From NCBI RefSeq assembly GCF_014117445.1, contig NZ_CP059851.1, forward strand, positions 1,178,001 through 1,242,000: a DNA stretch of 64,000 bases. Reading direction: 5' to 3'. Source of the stretch: Sandaracinobacteroides saxicola. GTDB taxonomy: Bacteria; Pseudomonadota; Alphaproteobacteria; Sphingomonadales; Sphingomonadaceae. Under the pieces are notes generated by a model, which saw nothing but the letters and a program-made list of their open reading frames with translations, had not been told where the DNA came from and searched no databases. The translations under genes were made by a program, and so were the position numbers. This document shows, piece by piece, positions 1-8,750 of this stretch. Every line of letters begins with the position of its first letter. Position 1 is the first letter of the stretch.

Positions 1-560
1 TTGATCCAGCCGCGTTCAAGGCGGACATCGAGCGCCGGATGAAGGGCGCGGTGGACACGCTGAAGCATGACCTTGGCGGCCTGCGCACCGGGCGGGCGAA
101 CACCAGCCTGCTCGATCCGATCCAGGTGGAGGTCTATGGCGCGAACATGCCGCTGTCGCAGGTGGCGACGGTGACGGCGCCGGAGCCGCGCATGCTGAGC
201 GTGCAGGTGTGGGACCGCAGCAATGTGCAGCCGGTGGAGAAGGCCATCCGCGCATCGGGGCTGGGGCTGAACCCGATTTCGGAGGGGCAGACGCTGCGGC
301 TGCCGATCCCCGACCTGACCGAGGACCGGCGCAAGGAGCTGGCGAAGCTGGCGACGCAATATGCCGAAAAGGCACGGATCGCGGTGCGCAACGTGCGGCG
401 CGACGGGATGGAGACGCTGAAGGCGGCGGAGAAGAAGGGCAAGCTGAGCCAGGATGAGCAGAAGCGGCACGAGGGCGAGGTGCAGAAGCTGACCGACCGC
501 CATATCGCCGACTGCGATACAAGCGTTGCCGCCAAGGAGAAAGAGATTCTCAGCCGGTGA
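1..560 (+). CDS. frr: Ribosome recycling factor, 5' end cut by window
   Basis: RRF splits the post-termination 70S ribosome together with EF-G. The frame is open from base 3 and shows 185 residues, close to the usual full length, so only a few N-terminal residues lie outside the window. The family block [20 protein letters not shown] and the C-terminal stretch rich in Lys and Glu that forms the long three-helix bundle are clear. It is the first visible gene of a tightly packed envelope and isoprenoid operon; its stop overlaps the GTG start of uppS. In many alphaproteobacteria pyrH lies just upstream, which would be outside this window. Confidence 0.96.
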   Translation, partial: DPAAFKADIERRMKGAVDTLKHDLGGLRTGRANTSLLDPIQVEVYGANMPLSQVATVTAPEPRMLSVQVWDRSNVQPVEKAIRASGLGLNPISEGQTLRLPIPDLTEDRRKELAKLATQYAEKARIAVRNVRRDGMETLKAAEKKGKLSQDEQKRHEGEVQKLTDRHIADCDTSVAAKEKEILSR

Positions 561-1306
561 AGTGGGGGCGGCGCGTGGACCCCTTGCCCGACACCCTGAC
601 CCCGGTGCCGGGGGGGCCGCGCCATGTGGCGATCATCATGGACGGCAACGGCCGCTGGGCGAAGGCGCGGCACCTGCCGCGGCTGGCGGGGCACAAGGCC
701 GGCGTGGAGGCGGTGCGGCGCGTGGTGCGGGCGGCGCCGCCGCTGGGGATCGAGACGCTGACACTCTACGCCTTCTCCACCGAGAACAGCCGCCGGCCGG
801 TGGAGGAGGTCAATGACCTGATGGGTCTTTTGCGCCACCATCTGCTGGCGGAGATCGACGAGCTGGACAGCAATGGCGCGCGGCTGCGGCTGATCGGGGA
901 CTGGCGGGCGTTCAAGCCCGACGTGGTGGAGCGGCTGGAAGGCGCGATGGCGCGGACGGCGCACAACAGCCGGATGCAGCTGGTGGTGGCGCTGAACTAT
1001 GGCGGGCAGGATGAACTGCTGCGCGCGGTGCGGCGGCTGGGGCTGGATGTGGCCTCGGGCGCGGTCGACCCGGCGACGCTGACGCTGGCGGCGGTGGAGG
1101 CGCGGCTGGACACGGCGGAGCTGCCGCCGGTGGACCTGATCGTGCGCACCTCGGGCGAGAAGCGGCTGTCGAACTTCCTGCTGTGGCAGGCGGCCTATGC
1201 CGAGCTGCATTTCACCGACATGCTGTGGCCGGATTTCGACGCCGCGGCGCTGCGGGCGGCGTGCCTGGATTTCGCCGGGCGACAGCGGCGGTTCGGCGGG
1301 CTGTGA
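557..1306 (+). CDS. uppS: Isoprenyl transferase (undecaprenyl diphosphate synthase)
   Basis: This cis-prenyltransferase condenses isopentenyl diphosphate onto farnesyl diphosphate to give the undecaprenyl carrier for peptidoglycan and polysaccharide synthesis. The protein has 249 residues, the usual size. The catalytic motif MDGNGRWA (Asp29) lies near the N terminus, and [15 protein letters not shown], which binds the diphosphate, lies near residue 195. The GTG start at 557 overlaps the frr stop; an ATG at 638 would cut into the catalytic motif and is rejected. The 3' end overlaps cdsA by one base, which points to translational coupling. Confidence 0.96.
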   Translation: MKWGRRVDPLPDTLTPVPGGPRHVAIIMDGNGRWAKARHLPRLAGHKAGVEAVRRVVRAAPPLGIETLTLYAFSTENSRRPVEEVNDLMGLLRHHLLAEIDELDSNGARLRLIGDWRAFKPDVVERLEGAMARTAHNSRMQLVVALNYGGQDELLRAVRRLGLDVASGAVDPATLTLAAVEARLDTAELPPVDLIVRTSGEKRLSNFLLWQAAYAELHFTDMLWPDFDAAALRAACLDFAGRQRRFGGL

Positions 1307-2106
1307 TGGCCGAGCTGCTGACGCCGCCGTCGCTGCGCACCCGGCTGGGGTCGCGGCTGGTGGTGGGCGTGTTCCTGGGCGTCGTGGCGCTGGCGGACAT
1401 CATCGCCGGCGGGCCCGCTTTTGCCGTCATGGTGGGGCTGGGGGTGATGCTGATCTTCTGGGAATGGGCGGCGATGCACCGCACGCCGCGGCGCTGGCGC
1501 TTTGCCGCGCTGGGCGTGCTGGCGACGGTGACGCTGCTGACCTTCTTTGGCGAGGCGCCGATGGCGCTGCTGCTGCTGGGGACGGCGATCCTGGTGCTGC
1601 TGGCGCTGTCGATCATGGTGCGCACGGCGGGCAAGCGCTGGATTTCCACGGGCCTCGCCTATGCCGGGCTGCCGTGCGTGGCGCTGATCTGGATGCGCGG
1701 GCAGCCGGACGGGTTTCATCTGGTGATGTGGACGATGGCGCTGGTGTGGGCGACCGACATCTTCGCCTTTTTCGCCGGGCGAAGCATCGGCGGGCCGAAG
1801 CTGTGGCCGGCGGTCAGCCCGAACAAGACCTGGGCGGGGCTGCTGGGGGGGATGAGCGCGGCGGCGCTGTTCAGCGCGCTTTATGGCCATTATGCGGACT
1901 GGGGGCCGGGATGGCTGGTGATGCTGCTGCTGGGGGCGGGGCTGGCGCTGGTGTCGCAGGCGGGGGATTTCTTTGAAAGCTGGCTGAAGCGGCGGGCGGG
2001 CGTGAAGGATTCGGGCAGGATCCTGGGCCGGCACGGCGGCATCATGGACCGGGTGGACGGGCTGGTGCCGGTAGCGTGCCTGGTGGCGGTTTGGGCGGCG
2101 GCATGA
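1306..2106 (+). CDS. cdsA: Phosphatidate cytidylyltransferase
   Basis: CdsA makes CDP-diacylglycerol from phosphatidate and CTP in the inner membrane, the entry point to phospholipid synthesis. The 266-residue protein has several hydrophobic segments and ends with the family signature SWLKRRAGVKDSGRILGRHG followed by GIMDRVD. The residues before HGG are GR, where the family usually has PG. The ATG at 1306 shares its A with the uppS TGA, and the stop overlaps the dxr ATG, so the gene is fully embedded in the operon. Confidence 0.93.
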   Translation: MAELLTPPSLRTRLGSRLVVGVFLGVVALADIIAGGPAFAVMVGLGVMLIFWEWAAMHRTPRRWRFAALGVLATVTLLTFFGEAPMALLLLGTAILVLLALSIMVRTAGKRWISTGLAYAGLPCVALIWMRGQPDGFHLVMWTMALVWATDIFAFFAGRSIGGPKLWPAVSPNKTWAGLLGGMSAAALFSALYGHYADWGPGWLVMLLLGAGLALVSQAGDFFESWLKRRAGVKDSGRILGRHGGIMDRVDGLVPVACLVAVWAAA

Positions 2107-3257
2107 AGCGGCTGAGCATCCTGGGTGCGACCGGGTCGGTGGGGCGTTCGACGCTGGACCTGGTGGCGCGCAATCCGGAGCGCTTCCGGGTGCACGCGCT
2201 GACGGCGAATACCGATGCAGCCGCTTTGGCGGAGGCGGCCAAGGCGTGCGGCGCGGCGCTGGCGGTGGTGGCGGACGAGGGCGCCTGGCCGGCGTTGAAA
2301 GCGGCCCTGGCGGGGACGGGCATCGAGGCGGCGGCGGGCAGGGCGGCGGTGTGCGCGGCGGCGGCGGCGGAGGTGGACATCGTGCTGGCGGCGATCGTCG
2401 GCGCCGCCGGGCTGGAGCCGACGCTGGCGGCGGTGCGGCGCGGCACGGCGGTGGCGCTCGCCAACAAGGAGGCGCTGGTGTGCGCCGGCACGCTGATGAC
2501 CGCGGCGGCGGCGGCGAGCGGCGCGGCCCTGCTGCCGGTGGACAGCGAGCACAACGCCATCTTCCAGGTGCTGGAGGCGAAGGAGCGAATCGCGCGCATC
2601 ACACTGACGGCGAGCGGCGGGCCGTTCCGGGAAGCGTGCCTGGAAACGATGCGCGGCGCCACGCCGGCGGCGGCGGTGAAGCATCCGACCTGGTCGATGG
2701 GGGCGAAGATTTCGGTCGATTCGGCGACGCTGATGAACAAGGGGCTGGAGCTGATCGAGGCGTTCCACCTGTTCGGCGTGCGACCGGACCAGCTGGATGT
2801 GCTGATTCACCCGCAGTCGGTGGTGCATGGCCTGATCGAGTTCATCGACGGTTCGGTGCTGGCGCAGCTGGGCCCGGCGGACATGCGGGTGCCGATCGCC
2901 CATGCGCTGGCCTGGCCGGAGCGGATCGAAACGCCGGTTACGCGCCTGGACCTGGCGGCGCTGGGGCGGCTGGATTTTGCCGAAGCCGACCGCACGCGCT
3001 TTCCGGCGCTGGCACTGGCGGAGGCGGCGCTGGCGGAGGGCGCGTGCCGGCCCTGTGTGCTGAACGCCGCGAACGAGGTGGCGGTGGCGGCGTTCCTGGC
3101 CGGGCGCATCGGCTTCCTGGACATCGCTGGCGTCGTGGCGGACACGCTGGCGGCGATGCCGGCGGTGCCGCTGGGCAGCCTGGATGATGTGGATGCGGCG
3201 GATGCGGCGGCGCGTGCCCGCGCGGCTTCATTTGTCGTTCAGCGCGCGGCGGCGTAG
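2103..3257 (+). CDS. dxr: 1-deoxy-D-xylulose-5-phosphate reductoisomerase
   Basis: Dxr (IspC) converts DXP to 2-C-methylerythritol 4-phosphate with NADPH, the first committed step of the MEP isoprenoid pathway that feeds UppS. The 384-residue protein starts with the NADPH loop GATGSVG (residues 8-14). It carries the metal and substrate residues in DSEHNAIFQ, ASGGPFR, HPTWSMG and SVDSATLMNKGLE. The chosen ATG overlaps the cdsA stop (ATGA); an in-frame start 27 bases upstream would run inside cdsA and add a low-complexity Gly tail. Confidence 0.97.
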   Translation: MKRLSILGATGSVGRSTLDLVARNPERFRVHALTANTDAAALAEAAKACGAALAVVADEGAWPALKAALAGTGIEAAAGRAAVCAAAAAEVDIVLAAIVGAAGLEPTLAAVRRGTAVALANKEALVCAGTLMTAAAAASGAALLPVDSEHNAIFQVLEAKERIARITLTASGGPFREACLETMRGATPAAAVKHPTWSMGAKISVDSATLMNKGLELIEAFHLFGVRPDQLDVLIHPQSVVHGLIEFIDGSVLAQLGPADMRVPIAHALAWPERIETPVTRLDLAALGRLDFAEADRTRFPALALAEAALAEGACRPCVLNAANEVAVAAFLAGRIGFLDIAGVVADTLAAMPAVPLGSLDDVDAADAAARARAASFVVQRAAA

Positions 3258-3265
3258 GGGGAGAC

Positions 3266-4396
3266 ATGGACAACCCCGGGCTGCTGTTCTCGCTTGCCGC
3301 CTTCGCCGTGGTCATCGGCGTGTTGGTGTTCGTGCATGAGTTCGGCCATTATGGCGTGGCGCGGCTGTTCGGCATCAAGGTGGATACCTTCGCGGTGGGG
3401 TTCGGGCGGGAGGTGCTCGGCTGGACCGACAGGGCCGGCACGCGCTGGAAGCTGGGGTGGCTGCCGCTGGGTGGTTATGCCAAGTTCGCCGGCGACATGA
3501 ATGCGGCGAGCCAGCCCGACCCGGCGCTGGCGGCGCTGCCCGAAGATGAGCGCGCGGCGTTGTTCCAGTTCCGGCCGCTGTGGCAGCGGGCGGCGGTGGT
3601 GGCGGCCGGGCCGGCCATCAATTTCCTGTTCGCGATCCTGCTGTTCACGGTCTTCTTCATGACCTGGGGGCATGAATATACGCCACCGGTGGTGGGCGGC
3701 GTGGCGGCGGAATCGCCGGCGGCGAAGGCGGGTCTGCGCGCCGGTGACCGGATCGTGGCGGTGGATGGCGATGATGTCGAGCGGTTCGAGGATCTGGTGC
3801 GCGTGGTGCGGATGAACACCGGCACGCCGCTGAGCCTGACCGTTGAGCGCGGCACGGACAGGCTGACGCTGCGGGCGACGCCGCGCATCATCAGCGGCAA
3901 GGACCGGTTCGGCAGCCATTACTCGGTGGGCATGCTGGGGATGGCATCGGGCAGGCCGGTGGTGGTGCGGCGCTGGCCGGTGGACGCGACGGTGCATGCC
4001 GTGAAGGAAGTGCGGAACATCACCGTGGCGATGGCGGAGGGGCTGCACCAGGTGGTGACCGGGCGGCGCGACCTGACGGAATTGGGCGGGCCGATCAAGA
4101 TCGCGCAGTTCAGCGGGCAGAGTGCCGCGCTGGGGTTGCAGGCGTTCGTCACCTTCATCGCGCTGATCTCGATTAACCTCGGATTCATGAACCTGCTGCC
4201 AATCCCGATGCTGGACGGGGGCCATTTGTTGCTCTACGCGGTGGAGGGAGTTAGACGGCGTCCGCTCAATCCCAAAATCCAGGAATGGGCGTTCATGTCG
4301 GGGTTTGCACTGCTGCTGACCCTGATGCTGGTTCTCACATGGAATGATCTGGCGTCTGCCGGGGTGTGGAAACATCTGGCCGGGCTGGCAGGCTGA
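3266..4396 (+). CDS. rseP: RseP family site-2 zinc protease
   Basis: This intramembrane metalloprotease cleaves membrane-anchored anti-sigma factors or signal-peptide remnants. The 376-residue protein has the zinc motif HEFGH at residues 24-28 in the first membrane helix, one PDZ domain at about 125-200, and the second catalytic motif NLLPIPMLDGGH near the C terminus. A GGGGAGA ribosome binding site lies just before the ATG. Its place between dxr and bamA is the usual order in proteobacteria and ties it to envelope stress control. Confidence 0.96.
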   Translation: MDNPGLLFSLAAFAVVIGVLVFVHEFGHYGVARLFGIKVDTFAVGFGREVLGWTDRAGTRWKLGWLPLGGYAKFAGDMNAASQPDPALAALPEDERAALFQFRPLWQRAAVVAAGPAINFLFAILLFTVFFMTWGHEYTPPVVGGVAAESPAAKAGLRAGDRIVAVDGDDVERFEDLVRVVRMNTGTPLSLTVERGTDRLTLRATPRIISGKDRFGSHYSVGMLGMASGRPVVVRRWPVDATVHAVKEVRNITVAMAEGLHQVVTGRRDLTELGGPIKIAQFSGQSAALGLQAFVTFIALISINLGFMNLLPIPMLDGGHLLLYAVEGVRRRPLNPKIQEWAFMSGFALLLTLMLVLTWNDLASAGVWKHLAGLAG

Positions 4397-4406
4397 ATTG
4401 AAGGGT

Positions 4407-6962
4407 GTGCGGTTGAACGACGGACGAACCCGGGCAGGCGGTATCGCCCTGTTGCTGGCAGGGGTGGCGCTGCCGATGGCGCCATTGCAGGCGCAGGTGG
4501 TCGCGCCGCCGGCGGGGGCAGGGTCCGCCGCCGCGCCTGCGGCGCCCGCCGCCGCCCCCGCGCCGCCGCGCATCGTGCGTTCGATCACGGTCACCGGCAA
4601 CGAGCGGCTGGAGCCGGACACCGTCCGCAGCTACATCGACGTCAAGCCGGGCGAGCGTTACGACCGGGAGCGGCTGGACCGGGCGCTGAAGGACCTGTTC
4701 GCCAGCGAGCTGTTCGCCGACGTGCAGATCCGCGACGACGGCGAGGGTGGGCTGACCATCCAGGTGAAGGAAAATCCGGTGATCAACCGGATCATCATCG
4801 AGGGTGCGAAGCGGATCAAGGACGAGAAGATCCGCGAGGAGATCAAGATCGCGCCGCGGCAGATCTTCACCCGCTCGAAGGCGCGGACGGACGTGGGGCG
4901 CATCCTGGAGCTGTATCGCCGTTCCGGGCGTTTTGCCGCCAGCGTCGAGCCGAAGATCGTGCAGCTCGACCAGAACCGCGTGGACGTGGTGTTCGAGATT
5001 TTCGAGGGCGCCAAGTCCAATGTGCGGCAGATCAACATCCTGGGCAACACCAAGTTCAGCGACGGCGACCTGCGTGCCGCGATGGCGACGCGGCAGGCGC
5101 GCTGGTACCGGCTGTTCAGTTCCAACGACACCTATGACCCCGACCGGCTGGCGTTCGACCAGCAGAAGATGCGGCAATTCTATCTGACCAACGGCTATGC
5201 CGATTTCCGCGTGGTCAGCGCGGTTGCCGAGCTGACGCCCGACCGGCGCGACTTCATCGTCACCTATGTGGTGGAGGAAGGCGAGCGCTATAAATTCGGC
5301 GACATCGAGGTGACCAGCCAGATCCGCGACATGAAGGGCGAGGAGTTCAGGAAGCTGATCCGCATCAACAAGGGCGACTGGTATGATGCGAAGAAGGTGG
5401 AGGACACCATCGATGGCCTGACCGAGACGGTCGGCCTGCTGGGCTATGCCTTTGGCGATGTGCGGCCGAATTTCAGCCGCGACAAGGACAAGCGCGAGAT
5501 GAACCTGACCTTCGTGGTCAACGAGGTTCCGCGCACCTATGTCGAGGCGGTCAACATCAACGGCAACACGGTGACGCGGGACAAGGTGATCCGGCGCGAA
5601 TTCCGGCTGGCGGAGGGCGATGCCTTCAACAGCTTCAAGGTGAAGCGCTCGCGCGACCGCATCCAGAGCCTGGGCTTCTTCCAGGAGAAACTGGAGGTGA
5701 AGCAGAACCCCGGCAGCGGCCCGGACAAGGTGACGCTGGGCGTGGACGTGGAAGAGAAGCCGACCGGCAGCCTGCAGATCAGCGCCGGCTTCAGCAGCCT
5801 GGAACGCTTCATCCTGTCCTTCAGCATCGAGCAGCGCAACTTCCGCGGCATGGCGCAGCAGCTGCGGCTGAGCGCGAACGTTTCGAGCTATTCGAAGTCG
5901 GTCGAGGTGGGTTTCACCGACCCTTATCTGTTCGACCGCAACGTGGCGCTGGGGTTCGACGTGTTCCGGCGCGATTTCAACAGCTTCCGCTTTGGGCTGA
6001 ACAACGACCGGCAGACCACCTACAAGCAGATCACCACCGGTTTCCAGGTGCGGGCCGGCTTCCCGATCACCGAATATTGGTCGATGAGCACGCGCTATGG
6101 CCTGTCTCTGGATGATGTGACGCTGGACCGGAACCTGTTCTTCACCAACGGCGTCTGCGATCCGCTGAAGGCTGGGCGCTACCTGTGCGAGGCGCTGGGC
6201 AAGCGGACGACCTCGTCCGTGGGTTACAGCGTGATCTATGACAATCTGGACAACCGGGTGCGGCCGTCGCGCGGGCAGCGCTTCATCTTCAATCAGGACA
6301 TTGCCGGCCTGGGCGGCAGCGTGAAATATGTGCGCAGCCGGGTGAATTTCGACCAGTATTGGAACCTGGGCAGCGGCTTCATCCTGAACGCCGGGATCGA
6401 GGCGGGCAACATCTTCGGCTTCGGTGGCGAGGACATCCGCCTGACCGACCGCTTCTTCCTGGGCGAGCCGCGGATGCGCGGGTTCGGGATCCGGGGCCTT
6501 GGCCCGCGGGTGATCCGCAAGCCGCGGCTGGGCGGTGCGCAGGACCTGGTCTCGGAAGATCGCAACAGCTGGGTGGATGACGCGCTGGGCGGGAAGAACA
6601 TGTACAACGGCCGGCTGGAAATGTTCATTCCGCTGGGATCGGGGACGGCGGAGCTGGGCCTGCGGCCGTCGGTATTTGTCGATGTCGGTTCGGTCTGGAG
6701 CATCCGGCGCCCGGTGTTGATCGATCAGCCGACCACGAGCACCGTCATCACCAACCCCGACGGGACCACGAGCACCGTGACGACCCCCGGCTTCAAGGAG
6801 TTCTTCTTCGGCGACACGCCCACGCCGCGGATTTCCATCGGTGCCGGCGTGTCGTGGAATTCGCCGTTCGGGCCGTTCCGCTTCGACCTTTCCAAAGCGA
6901 TCAAAAAAGTGGAAGGCGACACCACGCAGATCTTTCAATTCAACGTAGGGACCCAATTCTGA
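4407..6962 (+). CDS. bamA: Outer membrane protein assembly factor BamA
   Basis: BamA inserts beta-barrel proteins into the outer membrane. The protein has about 851 residues: a signal peptide (hydrophobic stretch GGIALLLAGVALP, cleavage near AQA), five POTRA domains over roughly residues 60-400, and a C-terminal 16-strand barrel. The barrel holds the lid-loop motif RMRGFGIRGLGP (family VRGF) and ends in FNVGTQF with the C-terminal Phe that the Bam machine recognises. The start is uncertain: GTG 4407 and TTG 4398 are both possible, and the ATG at 4344 would overlap rseP by 53 bases and spoil the signal peptide. A Thr/Asp-rich insert lies near residue 780. Confidence 0.96.
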   Translation: MRLNDGRTRAGGIALLLAGVALPMAPLQAQVVAPPAGAGSAAAPAAPAAAPAPPRIVRSITVTGNERLEPDTVRSYIDVKPGERYDRERLDRALKDLFASELFADVQIRDDGEGGLTIQVKENPVINRIIIEGAKRIKDEKIREEIKIAPRQIFTRSKARTDVGRILELYRRSGRFAASVEPKIVQLDQNRVDVVFEIFEGAKSNVRQINILGNTKFSDGDLRAAMATRQARWYRLFSSNDTYDPDRLAFDQQKMRQFYLTNGYADFRVVSAVAELTPDRRDFIVTYVVEEGERYKFGDIEVTSQIRDMKGEEFRKLIRINKGDWYDAKKVEDTIDGLTETVGLLGYAFGDVRPNFSRDKDKREMNLTFVVNEVPRTYVEAVNINGNTVTRDKVIRREFRLAEGDAFNSFKVKRSRDRIQSLGFFQEKLEVKQNPGSGPDKVTLGVDVEEKPTGSLQISAGFSSLERFILSFSIEQRNFRGMAQQLRLSANVSSYSKSVEVGFTDPYLFDRNVALGFDVFRRDFNSFRFGLNNDRQTTYKQITTGFQVRAGFPITEYWSMSTRYGLSLDDVTLDRNLFFTNGVCDPLKAGRYLCEALGKRTTSSVGYSVIYDNLDNRVRPSRGQRFIFNQDIAGLGGSVKYVRSRVNFDQYWNLGSGFILNAGIEAGNIFGFGGEDIRLTDRFFLGEPRMRGFGIRGLGPRVIRKPRLGGAQDLVSEDRNSWVDDALGGKNMYNGRLEMFIPLGSGTAELGLRPSVFVDVGSVWSIRRPVLIDQPTTSTVITNPDGTTSTVTTPGFKEFFFGDTPTPRISIGAGVSWNSPFGPFRFDLSKAIKKVEGDTTQIFQFNVGTQF

Positions 6963-7549
6963 TGAAGAGCATGCTGAAAATGACCGCCGCCGCGCTGCTG
7001 CTGGCGGGTGCGCCGGTGGTGGCGCAGACGCTGGCGCCGCCGGTGATCGTGATCGTCGACCTCGATGAGATCGTGAACACCAGCGCCGCCGGCAAGACCG
7101 CCGCCACCGAATTGCAGGGCCGCATCCAGGCGCTGCAGAACCGCGCCAATACCTTGCAGACGCAGCTTCAGACCGAAGCGCAGGCGATCCAGGCGGGGCA
7201 GGCGAACAAGACGCTGGCCGGCGCCGCGCTGGAAACGCGGGCGCGGGCGTTCGGCGAGCGGCAGCAGGCGGCGCAGCAGGAGCTGGGCCGCGGTGACCAG
7301 GAAATCCAGCGCGCGCGCCAGTTCATCATCAAGCAGATCAATGACGCGGCGCAGCCGATCATCACGCAGGTGATGCGGGAACGCGGCGCCTCGATCGCGC
7401 TGGCGCAGGGCGCGACCCTGCAGAACAGCGGCAGCCTGGACGTGACGAGCGACATCATCGCCCGGCTGAACACCAGCCTGCCGCGGGTGAGCACCACGCC
7501 GCCGCCGGCCACCCCGCCGGCACCGCCGACCACGGCGCCGCGCCAGTAA
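6962..7549 (+). CDS. OmpH/Skp family periplasmic chaperone
   Basis: Skp-like proteins carry unfolded outer membrane proteins across the periplasm to BamA. The 195-residue product has a signal peptide ([15 protein letters not shown]), then a long alpha-helical, Gln/Ala-rich region predicted to form the coiled-coil tentacles, and a Pro/Thr-rich C-terminal tail. The ATG overlaps the bamA stop (TGATG). The family is poorly conserved, so the call rests on size, signal peptide, helix pattern and position after bamA. Confidence 0.88.
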   Translation: MKSMLKMTAAALLLAGAPVVAQTLAPPVIVIVDLDEIVNTSAAGKTAATELQGRIQALQNRANTLQTQLQTEAQAIQAGQANKTLAGAALETRARAFGERQQAAQQELGRGDQEIQRARQFIIKQINDAAQPIITQVMRERGASIALAQGATLQNSGSLDVTSDIIARLNTSLPRVSTTPPPATPPAPPTTAPRQ

Positions 7550-8007
7550 TGAGCGAAGGGGGCTCGGTCGACTTCGCGGGCGTGATGGCGATGCTGCCGC
7601 ATCGCTATCCGATGCTGCTGGTCGACCGGGTCGAAGCGCTGGTGCCGGGTGTCAGCGCGCGCGGCATCAAGGCGGTGACGATCAACGAGCCGTTTTTCCA
7701 GGGGCATTTCCCCGGCCGGCCGATCATGCCTGGCGTGCTGATCGTGGAGGCGCTGGCGCAGACCGCCGGCGTGCTCTCCATCCAGTCCATGGACCTGGTG
7801 GGCAGCGGCAAGCTGGTTTATTTCATGGCGATCGAGGAGGCGAAGTTCCGCGCGCCGGTGGAGCCCGGGTGCCTGCTGCATCTGGATGTGGAATTCGTGC
7901 AGCGGCGGGCGACGGTGTGCAAATTCGCCGGGCGGGCAAGCGTCAATGGCAAATTGGCGGCGGAAGCCCGGTTCACGGCGATGATCGCCGATCCGCCCAA
8001 GGCCTGA
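7549..8007 (+). CDS. fabZ: 3-hydroxyacyl-ACP dehydratase FabZ
   Basis: FabZ dehydrates 3-hydroxyacyl-ACP in fatty acid elongation. The 152-residue hotdog-fold protein has the catalytic His53 in GHFPGRP and Glu67 in VEALAQTAG, and the N-terminal [13 protein letters not shown]. The ATG overlaps the stop of the Skp-like gene. In many Gram-negative bacteria lpxD separates skp from fabZ and lpxA follows it; neither is here. This fits a sphingolipid-bearing, LPS-free relative. The gene closes the operon; a short repeat follows the stop. Confidence 0.97.
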   Translation: MSEGGSVDFAGVMAMLPHRYPMLLVDRVEALVPGVSARGIKAVTINEPFFQGHFPGRPIMPGVLIVEALAQTAGVLSIQSMDLVGSGKLVYFMAIEEAKFRAPVEPGCLLHLDVEFVQRRATVCKFAGRASVNGKLAAEARFTAMIADPPKA

Positions 8008-8009
8008 TC

Positions 8010-8037
8010 CCTATTCGATCACCCCTATTCGATCACA
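8010..8037. repeat. 14-bp tandem direct repeat
   Basis: The 14-base unit CCTATTCGATCACM occurs twice back to back just after fabZ (8010-8023 and 8024-8037). On the minus strand each copy carries an in-frame-looking GTGATCGAATAG, so the repeat duplicates the last codons and the stop of the 42-residue ORF that ends here. It looks like a recent slippage duplication. Confidence 0.6.
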
Positions 8038-8153
8038 CGGCGTCCGCTGCGCTTTCCCCTGCCTTTGGAAAAGCCGAAACTGCAAATCACGAAACCGAGC
8101 AGCGCGACCGCTGCCAGCGCGGCGTCCGCCGCGGAAAGGTCGAATCCGATCAT
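8025..8153 (-). CDS. Putative 42-residue single-pass membrane protein
   Basis: This short frame encodes an amphipathic N terminus (MIGFDLSAADAA), one hydrophobic segment of about 16 residues (LAAVALLGFVICSFGF), and a strongly basic tail (SKGRGKRSGRRVIE). That is the layout of a small inner membrane protein with its positive tail in the cytoplasm. It lies 84 bases downstream of mobA on the same strand. I see no strong Shine-Dalgarno sequence. It has no recognisable family from sequence alone, and it could be chance, but the ordered hydrophobic-basic pattern and the third-position GC bias argue for a real gene. Confidence 0.5.
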   Translation of the reverse strand: MIGFDLSAADAALAAVALLGFVICSFGFSKGRGKRSGRRVIE

Positions 8154-8237
8154 CGTCTATGGCCCCGTCTCTTGTGTCCGTTACCCATTTCCTATGCCCG
8201 CGGAATGTGACGACGGTATTGGACAAAATCGACAGAA

Positions 8238-8750
8238 TCAATGCGGATGTGTGACCTGGTCATAATCGTTAATGTTACGACCGATGGCAGCGGCCACCGG
8301 TCGGGCGCCGCAGACGGCCGCCCAGCGTCGCATGGCGCGCTGATCCCGGGAAAGCTGTTGTTCCGCAAGCGACGCGAGGCTTGAGGGCCAGAGGCCAACG
8401 AGCCAGTGATTCGCGATCACCGCAGGGCCGGGGCGCAACAGCGCGGCGAGTGTCGGCGGCAGGTCCGGCTGGTCGCAGCCGGCGCTGAGCACGGCGTCAA
8501 AACCGTGGGCCGCGGCGAAGCGCAGGGCACCGCACAGCGCGCCGAGCGGGCCGAGGCCGGGTTCCGGCCAATCCTCGATCCGCGTGCAATCCGGCCAGCC
8601 CCGGCCGACGACCCCCACCACCGCCACCTGCGGCGCCAGCGCATCGACGACATGTTGCAGCAGCGGCTTGCCGTCGAGCAGTGCCACCGCCTTGTCGCTG
8701 CCGAAGCGGGACGATTGCCCACCGGCGAAGATCGCACCCAGGATGCGCAT
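8238..8750 (-). CDS. mobA: Molybdenum cofactor guanylyltransferase
   Basis: MobA transfers GMP from GTP to molybdopterin to form the guanine dinucleotide cofactor. The 170-residue protein starts with the nucleotidyltransferase signature AGGQSSRFGSDKA (residues 9-21) and has the metal-binding GCDQPDLP with Asp93. It is a little shorter than the E. coli protein (about 190). Its ATG overlaps the ivd stop, so it is co-transcribed with the leucine degradation genes although the functions are unrelated. Confidence 0.9.
   Translation of the reverse strand: MRILGAIFAGGQSSRFGSDKAVALLDGKPLLQHVVDALAPQVAVVGVVGRGWPDCTRIEDWPEPGLGPLGALCGALRFAAAHGFDAVLSAGCDQPDLPPTLAALLRPGPAVIANHWLVGLWPSSLASLAEQQLSRDQRAMRRWAAVCGARPVAAAIGRNINDYDQVTHPH

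Noticed and set aside
4335-6956. Very long minus-strand frame opposite bamA
   Set aside because: It mirrors bamA codon by codon with Arg/His/Pro/Gln-rich filler and has no family motifs; a high-GC antisense shadow.
8065-8265. 66-residue + strand frame after fabZ
   Set aside because: Its sequence has no coding character, and the minus-strand frame at 8025-8153 has a clear membrane-helix and basic-tail pattern.
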